DNA of 64,000 nt, from the NCBI GenBank assembly GCA_965247065.1, contig CBDFGN010000006.1, positions 682,001-746,000 on the forward strand, read 5' to 3'. Below are positions 34,187-41,931 of the stretch, one piece after another; within the stretch, counting starts at the first letter, position 1; every line of letters starts with the position of its first letter. The notes beneath the pieces are model-generated. The model did not search any database. It was given only the letters and a program-made list of their open reading frames with translations, and had not been told where the DNA came from. Made by a program: the position numbers and the translations under genes. This DNA comes from CBDFGN01 sp965247065. GTDB taxonomy: Bacteria; Bacteroidota; Bacteroidia; Cytophagales; Cyclobacteriaceae.

Positions 34187-35107
34187 ATGATATCTTTTAA
34201 GCGGATCAGGTTTCGTCAAGCAGTGCCATTTGGACTGACATCAGTTCTGTTGATGTCCTGCGTGTCCAACAAAAAGCTTGTTTATTTACAAAATGACGAC
34301 TTTAAAGGGGACCTGACCTACTATGAAATAGTCAATGAACACAAACCAATTTATGAGGAGTACCGTCTTAAAGGAAATGATGTTGTTGCTCTGAAAATTG
34401 CCAGTGTCACCCCCTCTGAATTCAATTTTGTCAAGGAGTATCAAGAGCAATTGGGTGTTTTGCGTGAACTCTCGCAATATGAACAGAACAATTTTGTTCG
34501 GGACCGGGGTGCCGGTCAGGGCTTGTCCACTGGACGTCAAGTTGATGCTTCCATTAGTGGCTTGGGCAGTGGGACTAGCCAGTTCTTGGCCGACCAATGG
34601 CTTCATGGGCTCGTTTTAGATAGTCTTGGTCAGTTAGATTTGCCCAAAATTGGGAATCTTAAGCTGTCCGGATTGACCATTCGGGAAGCTGAAGGGTTAG
34701 TTGGGAGGTCTTTAACGGGATATTTTGAAACCCCAATTGTTCGAATTCAATTACTATCTTTTCAATTTTCAATTTTTGGTGAAGTCGAAAAGGAAGGAAG
34801 ATACACTTCTTACGACCCCAAAACGAGCATATTTGATGCTATTGCGTTGGGCGGGAACTTGACTGAATTTGCTGACAGAGCTCGCATAAAGTTGGTGAGA
34901 CATTCCAATGGAACGGCGCAGGTAATACATATTAACACCTTGGATGAAGATTTGCTGGATTCTCCGTATTTTTATATGAAGCCAAGTGATCAATTGATTG
35001 TTCCGCCATTGAAAGCAAAGGAAGCCAAGGAATACATTATACCTAATCTTACTTTTGTGTTGGCCTTTGCAACTACCGTAATTGGTTTGATCATTTTATT
35101 TCGATAA
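34187..35107 (+). CDS. wza: Polysaccharide export outer-membrane lipoprotein (Wza-like)
   Basis: A 306-residue lipoprotein. The start at 34187 places the lipobox at LLMSC (Cys25). A Poly_export domain follows with YRLKGNDVVALKIASV (~62-77), and the SLBB domain starts near the FSIFGEVEKEGRYTSYDPKTSIFDAIALGGNLTEFADRARIKLVR segment (~196-240). A final hydrophobic helix (IIPNLTFVLAFATTVIGLIILF) ends in the outer membrane, as in many Bacteroidota versions. It forms the outer-membrane channel for capsule or exopolysaccharide. The Wzc gene starts 3 bases downstream. Confidence 0.9.
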   Translation: MISFKRIRFRQAVPFGLTSVLLMSCVSNKKLVYLQNDDFKGDLTYYEIVNEHKPIYEEYRLKGNDVVALKIASVTPSEFNFVKEYQEQLGVLRELSQYEQNNFVRDRGAGQGLSTGRQVDASISGLGSGTSQFLADQWLHGLVLDSLGQLDLPKIGNLKLSGLTIREAEGLVGRSLTGYFETPIVRIQLLSFQFSIFGEVEKEGRYTSYDPKTSIFDAIALGGNLTEFADRARIKLVRHSNGTAQVIHINTLDEDLLDSPYFYMKPSDQLIVPPLKAKEAKEYIIPNLTFVLAFATTVIGLIILFR

Positions 35108-35110
35108 CAG

Positions 35111-35908
35111 ATGGCACTCATGGAAGGAAAAGAAGCCACGGGTTTAAAGGAGCTACAGAAGTTTGTTGTGAGGATAATTGGGAATTGGTACCTGATATCA
35201 GGCTTCTTACTACTCAGTTTGCTAATTACCGTCTTGATTAATCGCTATTCCACTAGGGAGCACATTGTTAGATTTGCCCTTGTGGAGAGTGAGGCTGACG
35301 ACAGAAGTATCTTCGGATCGGGACGAGCTTATGATCCATGGTGGATTGCTCAGGAGGCAGATGTACAAAAAATGCTTAGGGTTATTAAATCGGAGGCCAA
35401 TATTTCCAAAACCATGGAGGAGCTGGATTTTTGCGTTACAGTCTTTTTAAAAGGAGATTTGAAAACGAGCGAGGTCTATCGGGATAAGCCACTGATTTTC
35501 GAACTGGATTCGAGCTCTGTAAATGTTGCATATGATCGCGACATAAACATAACGTTATTGTCAGAACCGTCATACCGTGTGAATGTAGAATCAAATTTGC
35601 GCGAAGAGTCTAATCTGTCGAAAACTTGCAATTTTGATCAAAATTGTCGGATTGATGGGATGTATTTTGTTCTAAGGAAAGGCGAAGGCCGATACCTCAA
35701 GACTGTAGGCCAATACGTTATTCGGTTAAGGAGAATAAAAGACCTAGTCGAAGAATATGAAGATAAGCTTCGGGTAGGGGTTGACAAAAAGACTAACAAG
35801 ATCTTTTACTACATCCATCCGCTCAAGTATTCCCAACAAGGATTTGGAATTCCTCAAAAAGTTCGGCCAGGTGCTGATTCAATCAGATATTCAGAAAAGG
35901 AACCTTGA
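35111..35908 (+). pseudogene. wzc: Wzc-type tyrosine autokinase / chain-length regulator, N-terminal part before a frameshift
   Basis: The N-terminal Wzz-like part has one membrane helix (IIGNWYLISGFLLLSLLITVLIN, ~22-44) and the periplasmic region with domain pieces such as EADVQKMLRVIKSEANISKTMEELDF and RVNVESNLREESNL. Sense is kept to about YYIHPL (35820); the frame then runs to a false end at 35908. Removing one A near 35824 would give HPLSIPNKDLEFLKKFGQVLIQSDIQ and join the next part. A single ~810-residue protein is expected in Bacteroidota. Confidence 0.8.
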
Positions 35909-37553
35909 AAAACTCAGTTCCTTGAAGTTCATCAACGGTCAGCTGAACAGCATAACGGATACAATGACCTTCTTTCAAACTAGAATTGACGAATTTAATT
36001 TGAGGAACCTCAATGCCGGGGACAATTCGGTGGAAGGAATAGTTCAAATCAAGAAGCTCGAGGAGGAACGTTCCAAATTGAATTTCGCCAACAACTATCT
36101 GATGTACCTGAGCAGGTATATTCAGCAAAACAGGGATGAGGATATTTTTGCACCTTCCTTAATTGGGGTAGAAGATCCGTTGCTGGAAATCTTGGTTACC
36201 GAATATATCAATCGAAAAAAAGAAGCGAAGCTTTATTTAAATGATTTGAACATTAAAAATCCGCTGGTTCAATATGAGGATGGTACCATAACCAGGCTTG
36301 AAGAGAACATTCAGGAAAATATCAAGAACATTCAATTAGGCTATCAAGAAAGGCTGGATCAAATTGAGAATGAAATAAACCTCTATTTTGGAAGTTTAAG
36401 AACCTATCAGCAGGATCAACGGAAGTTATATAAAGTCCAGAAATTTTTGGAGATTAACGAAGAACTAATCCGGCTCCTGCTTCAGAGAAAAACTGAAATA
36501 GATGTGGACATTGCATCCACTTTGTCCAACTTTGAGATCCTGGATAAACCGGTTATTAGTCCCAAGCCTATTGAACCAAATGAAACCCGGAACATACTAA
36601 TAGGTGTCTTTCTTGGCCTGGCCGTTCCCATTTCACTTATTTATGTTAAAGGGCTTTTGAATGAGTCGGTGCAGGAACAATCAGATTTAGACGTTCTGGA
36701 TGATATTCCATTTCTAGGGTTCGTCGGTCATAATTACAGTGATACCAGCCTGGTATTAACTGAAAAACCTAGATCCGGTTTGGCTGAATCTTTCCGCTCC
36801 GTTCGTTCCAATTTGCTTTATTTGACTAAGAATGGAACCGATAATACTTTTTTAGTGACTTCTTCTGTCAGCAACGAAGGAAAGACTTTCTGCACCCTAA
36901 ACATTGGTCAGGTATTTGCCATGTCAGGAAAGAAAACGGTAATTATTTCTGGAGATTTGAGAAAGCCCAAGAGGTTCAAGGGTTTGGGCCTTAAAAGGGA
37001 CCGTAAGGGTTTGAGCGATTTTTTAGCTCATTCGGCTGCTGTCGAAGAGGTTATTCAATCCACCAGAATTGCTAATCTGGACATAATACCCTCTGGAAGC
37101 GTTCCTCCCAATCCGGCGGAGTTGTTGATGAATGAAAGAGCAGAAGAATTGATAGAATCACTAAGGTCCAGCCATGAGTACATTCTAATCGACAGCCCCC
37201 CTTATGGAGTTGTTACTGATGCGTCGATCCTTTCCCGGCTAACCCATCAGATTATCTTTATAATCAGACAAGGAGTAACGCAGAAGTATCACTTGAAATC
37301 CATGAATGAAACATTTCGGGAAGGAAAGCTGGGCAAGGTTTGTATTTTGTACAACGATTTCAAACCTAAATCCAAGTCAGTTTATTTGGGTGGTATGAGA
37401 CACGGCTATGGATACGGCTATGGCTACGGCTACGGCTATGGCTACGGCTACGGCTATGGTTACGGATCCAGCAATGGGTATGGATATTACGACGAAGAGG
37501 AAACCAGATCGAGCCTGAATCGAAGGATAAGGTCAGTCTTTAGGATCAAGTGA
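35781..37553 (+). pseudogene. wzc: Wzc-type tyrosine autokinase, coiled-coil and kinase part after the frameshift
   Basis: Native sequence begins at SIPNKDLEFLKKFGQ (~35832). It has coiled-coil stretches (~60-230), the second membrane helix NILIGVFLGLAVPISLIYV (~273-291), and then the BY-kinase domain: Walker A VTSSVSNEGKTFCTLNI (~355-371), Walker A' TVIISGDLRKPKR (~385) and Walker B EYILIDSPPYGVVTDA (~470-485). The C-terminus is a tyrosine cluster, MRH followed by ten Gly-Tyr units, the expected site of autophosphorylation. Kinase motifs are complete. It would control polymer length and export with Wza. Confidence 0.82.
37404..37463 (+). repeat. Ten hexanucleotide repeats encoding a Gly-Tyr tail
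   Basis: Ten tandem GGNTAY units encode (Gly-Tyr)10 near the C-terminus of the Wzc protein. The units vary in third positions (GGC/GGA/GGT, TAT/TAC). That suggests selection for the peptide rather than a fresh slippage array, though length change by slippage remains possible. Confidence 0.85.
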
Positions 37554-38122
37554 ATTCCCAGAGGAAAGAGGAATTTTCTCAAAAATGGTTCGTTTTCCAT
37601 ACCCGGAGTCGTTGGGAAAAGAAGATTAACCGGTTGTTAAAGCTGAAGGGATTTGAGCCTTTCCTTCCGCTGCAAGGGTTGGTTCGTCAATGGAGCGATC
37701 GCAAAAAGAAAGTACAGGTTCCTCTGTTTAATTCCTACATATTTGTTAAAGCTGCCGAAAATCAAATCGCCAATATCTTGGAAGTACCCGGAATAGCATG
37801 GAACATAAAATACAATGAGAAACCGGCAGTGTTAAGAGAGGGGGAGCGAATAACTATCAAAAGGTTCTTGGAGACAGGGTTATTTGTCGAAACATCCAAT
37901 GCGGTTGACCTTGAACCTGGGGAAAAGGTAAGGGTGATGGACGGGCCTTTGAAAGGATGTTCAGGTACGCTTACCGGACCTAAGAATGACGAAAAGTTTA
38001 CGATTCTCCTGGAAAATATTAATCAGGCTTTGAGAATAGAAATTGACAGAGGGTTGTTGGAGAAAAACAATGCAACGAAGAGGAAGGTTATGCGAGAACA
38101 AAGCGGGAATTGTATCCTTTAA
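37550..38122 (+). CDS. UpxY-type NusG paralogue / transcription antiterminator
   Basis: A 190-residue NusG-family protein of the UpxY/RfaH kind, which lets RNA polymerase read through long polysaccharide operons. The NGN domain begins KWFVFHTRSRWEKKINRLLKLKGFEPFLPL (~12-41), with PLFNSYIFVKAAENQ (~58-72) and EVPGIAWNIKYNEKPAVLREGE. The KOW part is EPGEKVRVMDGPLKGCSGTLTG (~120-141). The GTG start at 37550 overlaps the Wzc stop. In the usual UpxY arrangement the gene lies at the 5' end; here it follows Wza and Wzc. It probably acts on the genes downstream. Confidence 0.85.
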   Translation: MNSQRKEEFSQKWFVFHTRSRWEKKINRLLKLKGFEPFLPLQGLVRQWSDRKKKVQVPLFNSYIFVKAAENQIANILEVPGIAWNIKYNEKPAVLREGERITIKRFLETGLFVETSNAVDLEPGEKVRVMDGPLKGCSGTLTGPKNDEKFTILLENINQALRIEIDRGLLEKNNATKRKVMREQSGNCIL

Positions 38123-38170
38123 TCAAACAAAAAAGATCTTAAAAAAGATATTTTATTAACGCTTGAAAAT

Positions 38171-38371
38171 TCAAAAGGAGCTTTTGGTCCACTTTTCAAG
38201 AGAAAACCAACTCTTCTTTTCCAATAGTAACCTAGCCAATTTCTGGCCTACTAATTTCGCGGATGACTTTCTTCTGCCTTTAGGATAGACGAGACTTCCG
38301 TAACACAACTTTACCAGTGCATCCAAATATTTCCTCTTTGTAGCGAAATAATGGCTGTTCCAATTTTGCCG
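38171..38371 (-). pseudogene. Unrecognised C-terminal coding remnant on the minus strand
   Basis: A minus-strand frame of 66 codons is open from a stop at 38372-38374 to a stop at 38171. It has protein-like composition (NWNSHYFATKRKYLDALV, LVYPKGRRKSSAKLVGQKLA, LLLEKKSWFSLEKW) but no start codon and no recognised family. It looks like the tail of a decayed gene, opposite to the polysaccharide operon. It could be chance. Confidence 0.35.
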
Positions 38372-38563
38372 CTATTCTACCAAAATATTTTTTTAAGCAA
38401 TTCCATTATCGCGGTTGTGAGATTCTGATCCTGGTCCTGGTCAACCGGTATTCCTATGACTTGAGCCATTTATTTGCATCCAGGGTACAAGTTACGCCCC
38501 AAGCTCCTTGTTTTGGTTATTGACCGTACAGGGCTCGATTCCAAGAATTGCACCTCCAGGAAA

Positions 38564-38845
38564 CTAGTCGGCCTCCTTAATGAACGAGTGAATTGCCGTT
38601 ACAAAAAAATCGTAGTACTTAAACAAAACCAGTATGCCGAGGCTGAGGATTAGGCTTGCGAGTAACAAAAGTGTTCTTTTATGATGGTTCTGTTGGACGT
38701 ATATCATTTGTCCCAAAACAAAATACACCAAAGAACTTACCTGGATCCGTGACGGGAATCTCCTTTCCCACCAGGCATAAAATAAATGGCTGGCATCCAG
38801 AATAAAGAGATTCTGGTAATGAGGATACTTAATCGGAAAGAAAAA
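38564..38845 (-). pseudogene. MBOAT (AlgI-like) O-acyltransferase N-terminal remnant
   Basis: A minus-strand frame of ~93 codons without a start reads FFFPIKYPHYQNLFILDASHLFYAWW, VSSLVYFVLGQMIYVQ and LLLLASLILSLGILVLFKYYDFFV, then stops. This follows the N-terminal plan of AlgI-type membrane-bound O-acyltransferases: RxxLLLLASYxFYAxW, then a YFxG helix, then LxxFKYxxFF. Normal enzymes have ~450-500 residues, so only about a fifth remains. It suggests that the locus once held a polymer O-acetylation gene. No downstream piece was found. Confidence 0.55.
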
Positions 38846-38933
38846 TTAGTAATTAATTTAATGAGTAAAAATATTACTCGTTAAAGCTAAATCGTTATAT
38901 TAGAAATCAAAATTAATCTTAGTTTAAGCCAAA

Positions 38934-39473
38934 TTGCTAGAATCTCTAATTACATCTAAGACCAGATTAAGAATGCTGTTGAAGTTTTTCACCAACAGCG
39001 ATGCAAGATCCTACTTGCGCGGATTGGCCGAGGAATTCGATGAATCTACAAATTCCATTCGCCTAGAGCTTAACAATTTAAGTGAGGCAGGTTATTTAGT
39101 GTCCAGCGAAAACGGCCGGACTATTGAGTATCGTGCGAATACCCGTCACCAATTATATCCCGAAATAAAGAGGATAGTGCACAAATATTTAGGTTTGGAT
39201 AACATTGTCCAGAATGTGATCAAAAAACTGGGAAAAGTTCAGTTTGCATTGGTTACAGGGGACTATGCCAAAGGAAAGGACAGTGGAATTATTGATTTGG
39301 TGTTGGTGGGAGAAATTGATTGGAAAAGCCTGGAAAACTTGAGAAGAAAAGCAGAAAAGGTCATTAAGCGAAAAATAAGGACTTTGATTCTTACAATGCC
39401 TGAGTTTAGAAAACTGAGTGGCACGTTACAAGCTGAGAAAGCTTTGTTGCTTTGGAAGGCGGACGAGATATAA
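38934..39473 (+). CDS. Winged-helix (ArsR-like) regulator with a nucleotidyltransferase-like domain
   Basis: A 179-residue protein. The N-terminal winged HTH is SKTRLRMLLKFFTNSDARSYLRGLAEEFDESTNSIRLELNNLSEAGYLVSSENGRTIEYRAN (~8-70). The C-terminal part has a degenerate nucleotidyltransferase-like fold with ALVTGDYAKGKDSGIIDLVLVGEIDW (~106-131), where GDYAKGKDSGIIDL resembles the GxxAxGxDxxxxD core. The start is TTG at 38934. It sits between UpxY and wzm and is likely a local regulator (inference). This type is common in Bacteroidota polysaccharide loci. Confidence 0.7.
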   Translation: MLESLITSKTRLRMLLKFFTNSDARSYLRGLAEEFDESTNSIRLELNNLSEAGYLVSSENGRTIEYRANTRHQLYPEIKRIVHKYLGLDNIVQNVIKKLGKVQFALVTGDYAKGKDSGIIDLVLVGEIDWKSLENLRRKAEKVIKRKIRTLILTMPEFRKLSGTLQAEKALLLWKADEI

Positions 39474-39606
39474 CAATTAGCGGCTTAGCTGATATACTTA
39501 GGGTCCAAGCAGCTAGGTAAATTAATCAAAACGATACCGCGATCATTTGTGGAAAGTATGATCCTGGTTCGTTCAGAATGTGGACCTAATTTAGGCAGAT
39601 CTTATT

Positions 39607-40497
39607 GTGACTGAGGAGGCGAAGCTGTTACCGGACGTAAGTATGAGCAAAGAAAATTATAAGGACTGGGATTTGGTCATAAAACCCCAAAACAAGTTCC
39701 TGGATTTGAAAATAACCGAAGTGCTAAGATACAGGGATTTGCTGTTTCTACTAGTTCGAAGAGATATCGTCACCATTTACAAGCAAACCATTCTTGGACC
39801 CTTATGGATCATAATACAACCTATACTCACCACATTGATATTCACATTTGTTTTCGGCAAGGTGGCAAATATTTCCACCGATGGATTACCTCAAATCCTA
39901 TTTTACTTGAGTGGGGTTATTGCTTGGAGCTACTTCGCCGAATGTTTCAAAGGAACTTCGGCAACCTTTATCAAAAATGCCGGGTTATTTGGCAAAGTTT
40001 ATTTCCCGAGGGTTATACTTCCTGTATCCATTGTCCTTTCTAACCTGGTAAAATTTGGTGTTCAGCTATTGCTGTTTTTCGGATTTTGGCTTTGGTTCTT
40101 TGCTAACGGCACCCCTTTGTACATCTCGCCATTCATTGCTCTGTTTCCAGTACTCTTAGTGATCATGGCTGGTCTTGGGATTGGATTTGGTATGATAATT
40201 ACTTCATTGACTACCAAATACCGGGATTTGAATTTTCTGATTCAATTCGGCGTCCAACTTTTGATGTATACCACTCCGGTGGTATATCCATTGTCAATAA
40301 TGCCTGAAAAATATAGGCTATTCATTTTGGCTAACCCAATGACCAGCGTATTGGAAACCTTTCGGTTCATCTTTTTGGGAACCGGAGGTTTTGCCTGGTC
40401 ATACCTGGCATATTCTCTTTGCTTTACCGTGATCTTGGTTTTCGTGGGCCTGCTGATTTTTAATCGGACTGAAAAGAATTTCATAGATACTGTTTAA
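39607..40497 (+). CDS. wzm: ABC-2 type polysaccharide exporter permease (Wzm-like)
   Basis: A 296-residue inner-membrane permease with six helices. The N-terminal cytosolic piece ITEVLRYRDLLFLLVRRDIVTIYKQTILGPLWIIIQP (~36-72) is the hallmark of O-antigen/teichoic acid exporters, followed by LIFTFVFGKVANI. The final part FGMIITSLTTKYRDLNFLIQFGVQLLMYTTPVVYPLSIMPEKYRLFILANPMTSVLETFR (~198-257) is also family typical. The start is GTG at 39607. The stop overlaps the start of wzt by one base. With Wzt it would move a completed, lipid-linked polymer across the inner membrane. Confidence 0.92.
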   Translation: MTEEAKLLPDVSMSKENYKDWDLVIKPQNKFLDLKITEVLRYRDLLFLLVRRDIVTIYKQTILGPLWIIIQPILTTLIFTFVFGKVANISTDGLPQILFYLSGVIAWSYFAECFKGTSATFIKNAGLFGKVYFPRVILPVSIVLSNLVKFGVQLLLFFGFWLWFFANGTPLYISPFIALFPVLLVIMAGLGIGFGMIITSLTTKYRDLNFLIQFGVQLLMYTTPVVYPLSIMPEKYRLFILANPMTSVLETFRFIFLGTGGFAWSYLAYSLCFTVILVFVGLLIFNRTEKNFIDTV

Positions 40498-41819
40498 TGA
40501 AGATTACTTCTTTTGACTCAAACGCTGTAGCCGTAAAGGTTGAAAATGTTTCAAAGCGGTACTGTTTAGGTATGATAGGCAGTCGGACTCTATCACAAGA
40601 CCTGGTGAACTGGTGGTACAAAGTTAGAGGGCTCGATAATCCCAATTTCAAAATTAGCAATACTCCGAATCGGTCCGCAAACGGCATCGGAGATTACATT
40701 TGGGCTTTGAGAGATTTGGATTTTGAGGTAAAAAAAGGAGAGGTTTTTGGTATTATCGGCAAAAATGGGGCAGGAAAATCAACGCTCCTCAAAATCCTTT
40801 CACGGGTTACAGGACCCACCGTAGGAGAGATGAAAGTCAAGGGCAAAATCGGGAGCTTGCTGGAGGTAGGGACAGGTTTTCATCCTGAACTAACCGGGAT
40901 TGATAACATATATCTAAATGGAGCGATTTTGGGCATGAGCAAATTGGAAATTAGATCTAAGCTAGCTGATATCATTGATTTTTCCGGATGTCGCACCTAC
41001 ATCGAAACTCCGGTAAAAAGATACTCATCGGGAATGAAGGTTAGATTGGGTTTCTCGGTAGCAGCATTCTTAGATCCGGATATCTTGGTGATTGATGAAG
41101 TACTTGCGGTAGGTGATGCCGAATTCCAAAAAAAGGCGGTGGGCAAGATGAAAGAAGTCAGTTCAAGAGAGGGGAGAACGGTACTATTTGTAAGCCATAA
41201 CATGAATTCGGTCAAGTCATTGTGCAACAAAGGAATGGTACTTGAGAGCGGACGAATCACCCACATCGGTTCAGCAGACAGCGCTGTTGATTTTTACTTG
41301 GATGAAATGCAAACCTTGACGACCAAACCACTTCATTTGAGGATGGACCGGGTGGGAACTGGTGACCTTGTTTTTACGAGCATAAGATTCACTGATGGAG
41401 AAGACAAGACAGTTGATCAAATCATCTCCGGGGATCGGTTAAAAATTAAGCTGAAATTCCAAACAAACGGGACACTGAATTACAAGAATCTGTCAATTCG
41501 AGTGGACTTCTTTAATCATATGGACATAAGAATGGTTTGTTTTTTAAGTAGCGAGATGGGTAACAGATTCGATTCGTTAAATGATGTTGATGAATTGATC
41601 CTGGACATACCGAATCTATTTTTACGGGGTGGCGAATATCAGATTAGTTTGATCGCGCGGATCGGTTCCGGGAAATCCGTAGTTCTTTTGGACAGCATTA
41701 ATCATGCCTCTGCTTTATCGGTTTTACCTGGTGATTTATGGGGTGTAGGTGTCCCAAATTTTGTCGGAAGATTGGCCATTTTTCCCGCTAGGTTTTACAC
41801 CGTCCAAAATACAGAATAA
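40497..41819 (+). CDS. wzt: Polysaccharide ABC transporter ATPase with a C-terminal binding domain (Wzt-like)
   Basis: A 440-residue protein. The ATPase domain has Walker A GIIGKNGAGKSTLLKIL (~87-103), the LLEVGTGFHPELTG segment (~120) specific to Wzt/TagH, the signature RYSSGMKVRLGFSVAAFL (~173-190) and Walker B DILVIDEVLAVGD (~193-205). After ~residue 255 a beta-sandwich domain follows (VFTSIRFTDGEDKTVDQIISGDRLKIKLKF...), as in Wzt proteins that recognise the end of the polymer chain. That implies export of a chain with a modified terminus, such as methyl or sulfate. It overlaps wzm by one base. Confidence 0.92.
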   Translation: MKITSFDSNAVAVKVENVSKRYCLGMIGSRTLSQDLVNWWYKVRGLDNPNFKISNTPNRSANGIGDYIWALRDLDFEVKKGEVFGIIGKNGAGKSTLLKILSRVTGPTVGEMKVKGKIGSLLEVGTGFHPELTGIDNIYLNGAILGMSKLEIRSKLADIIDFSGCRTYIETPVKRYSSGMKVRLGFSVAAFLDPDILVIDEVLAVGDAEFQKKAVGKMKEVSSREGRTVLFVSHNMNSVKSLCNKGMVLESGRITHIGSADSAVDFYLDEMQTLTTKPLHLRMDRVGTGDLVFTSIRFTDGEDKTVDQIISGDRLKIKLKFQTNGTLNYKNLSIRVDFFNHMDIRMVCFLSSEMGNRFDSLNDVDELILDIPNLFLRGGEYQISLIARIGSGKSVVLLDSINHASALSVLPGDLWGVGVPNFVGRLAIFPARFYTVQNTE

Positions 41820-41931
41820 GGTCCCAAACCAATTTCAAATGTTGGCGAGAAAAAGAAGCCTAAACATTCCTGGAGAAGTACTAAAAGAAAGCATCAAAAG
41901 AAGAAACCTCTTAGGGATCTGATTGATTAAT

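Noticed and set aside
37404..37463. Regular short repeats that could be read as a CRISPR-like array
   Set aside because: The repeats are direct 6-mers without spacers and encode Gly-Tyr in the Wzc frame. No CRISPR array or cas gene is present in the window.
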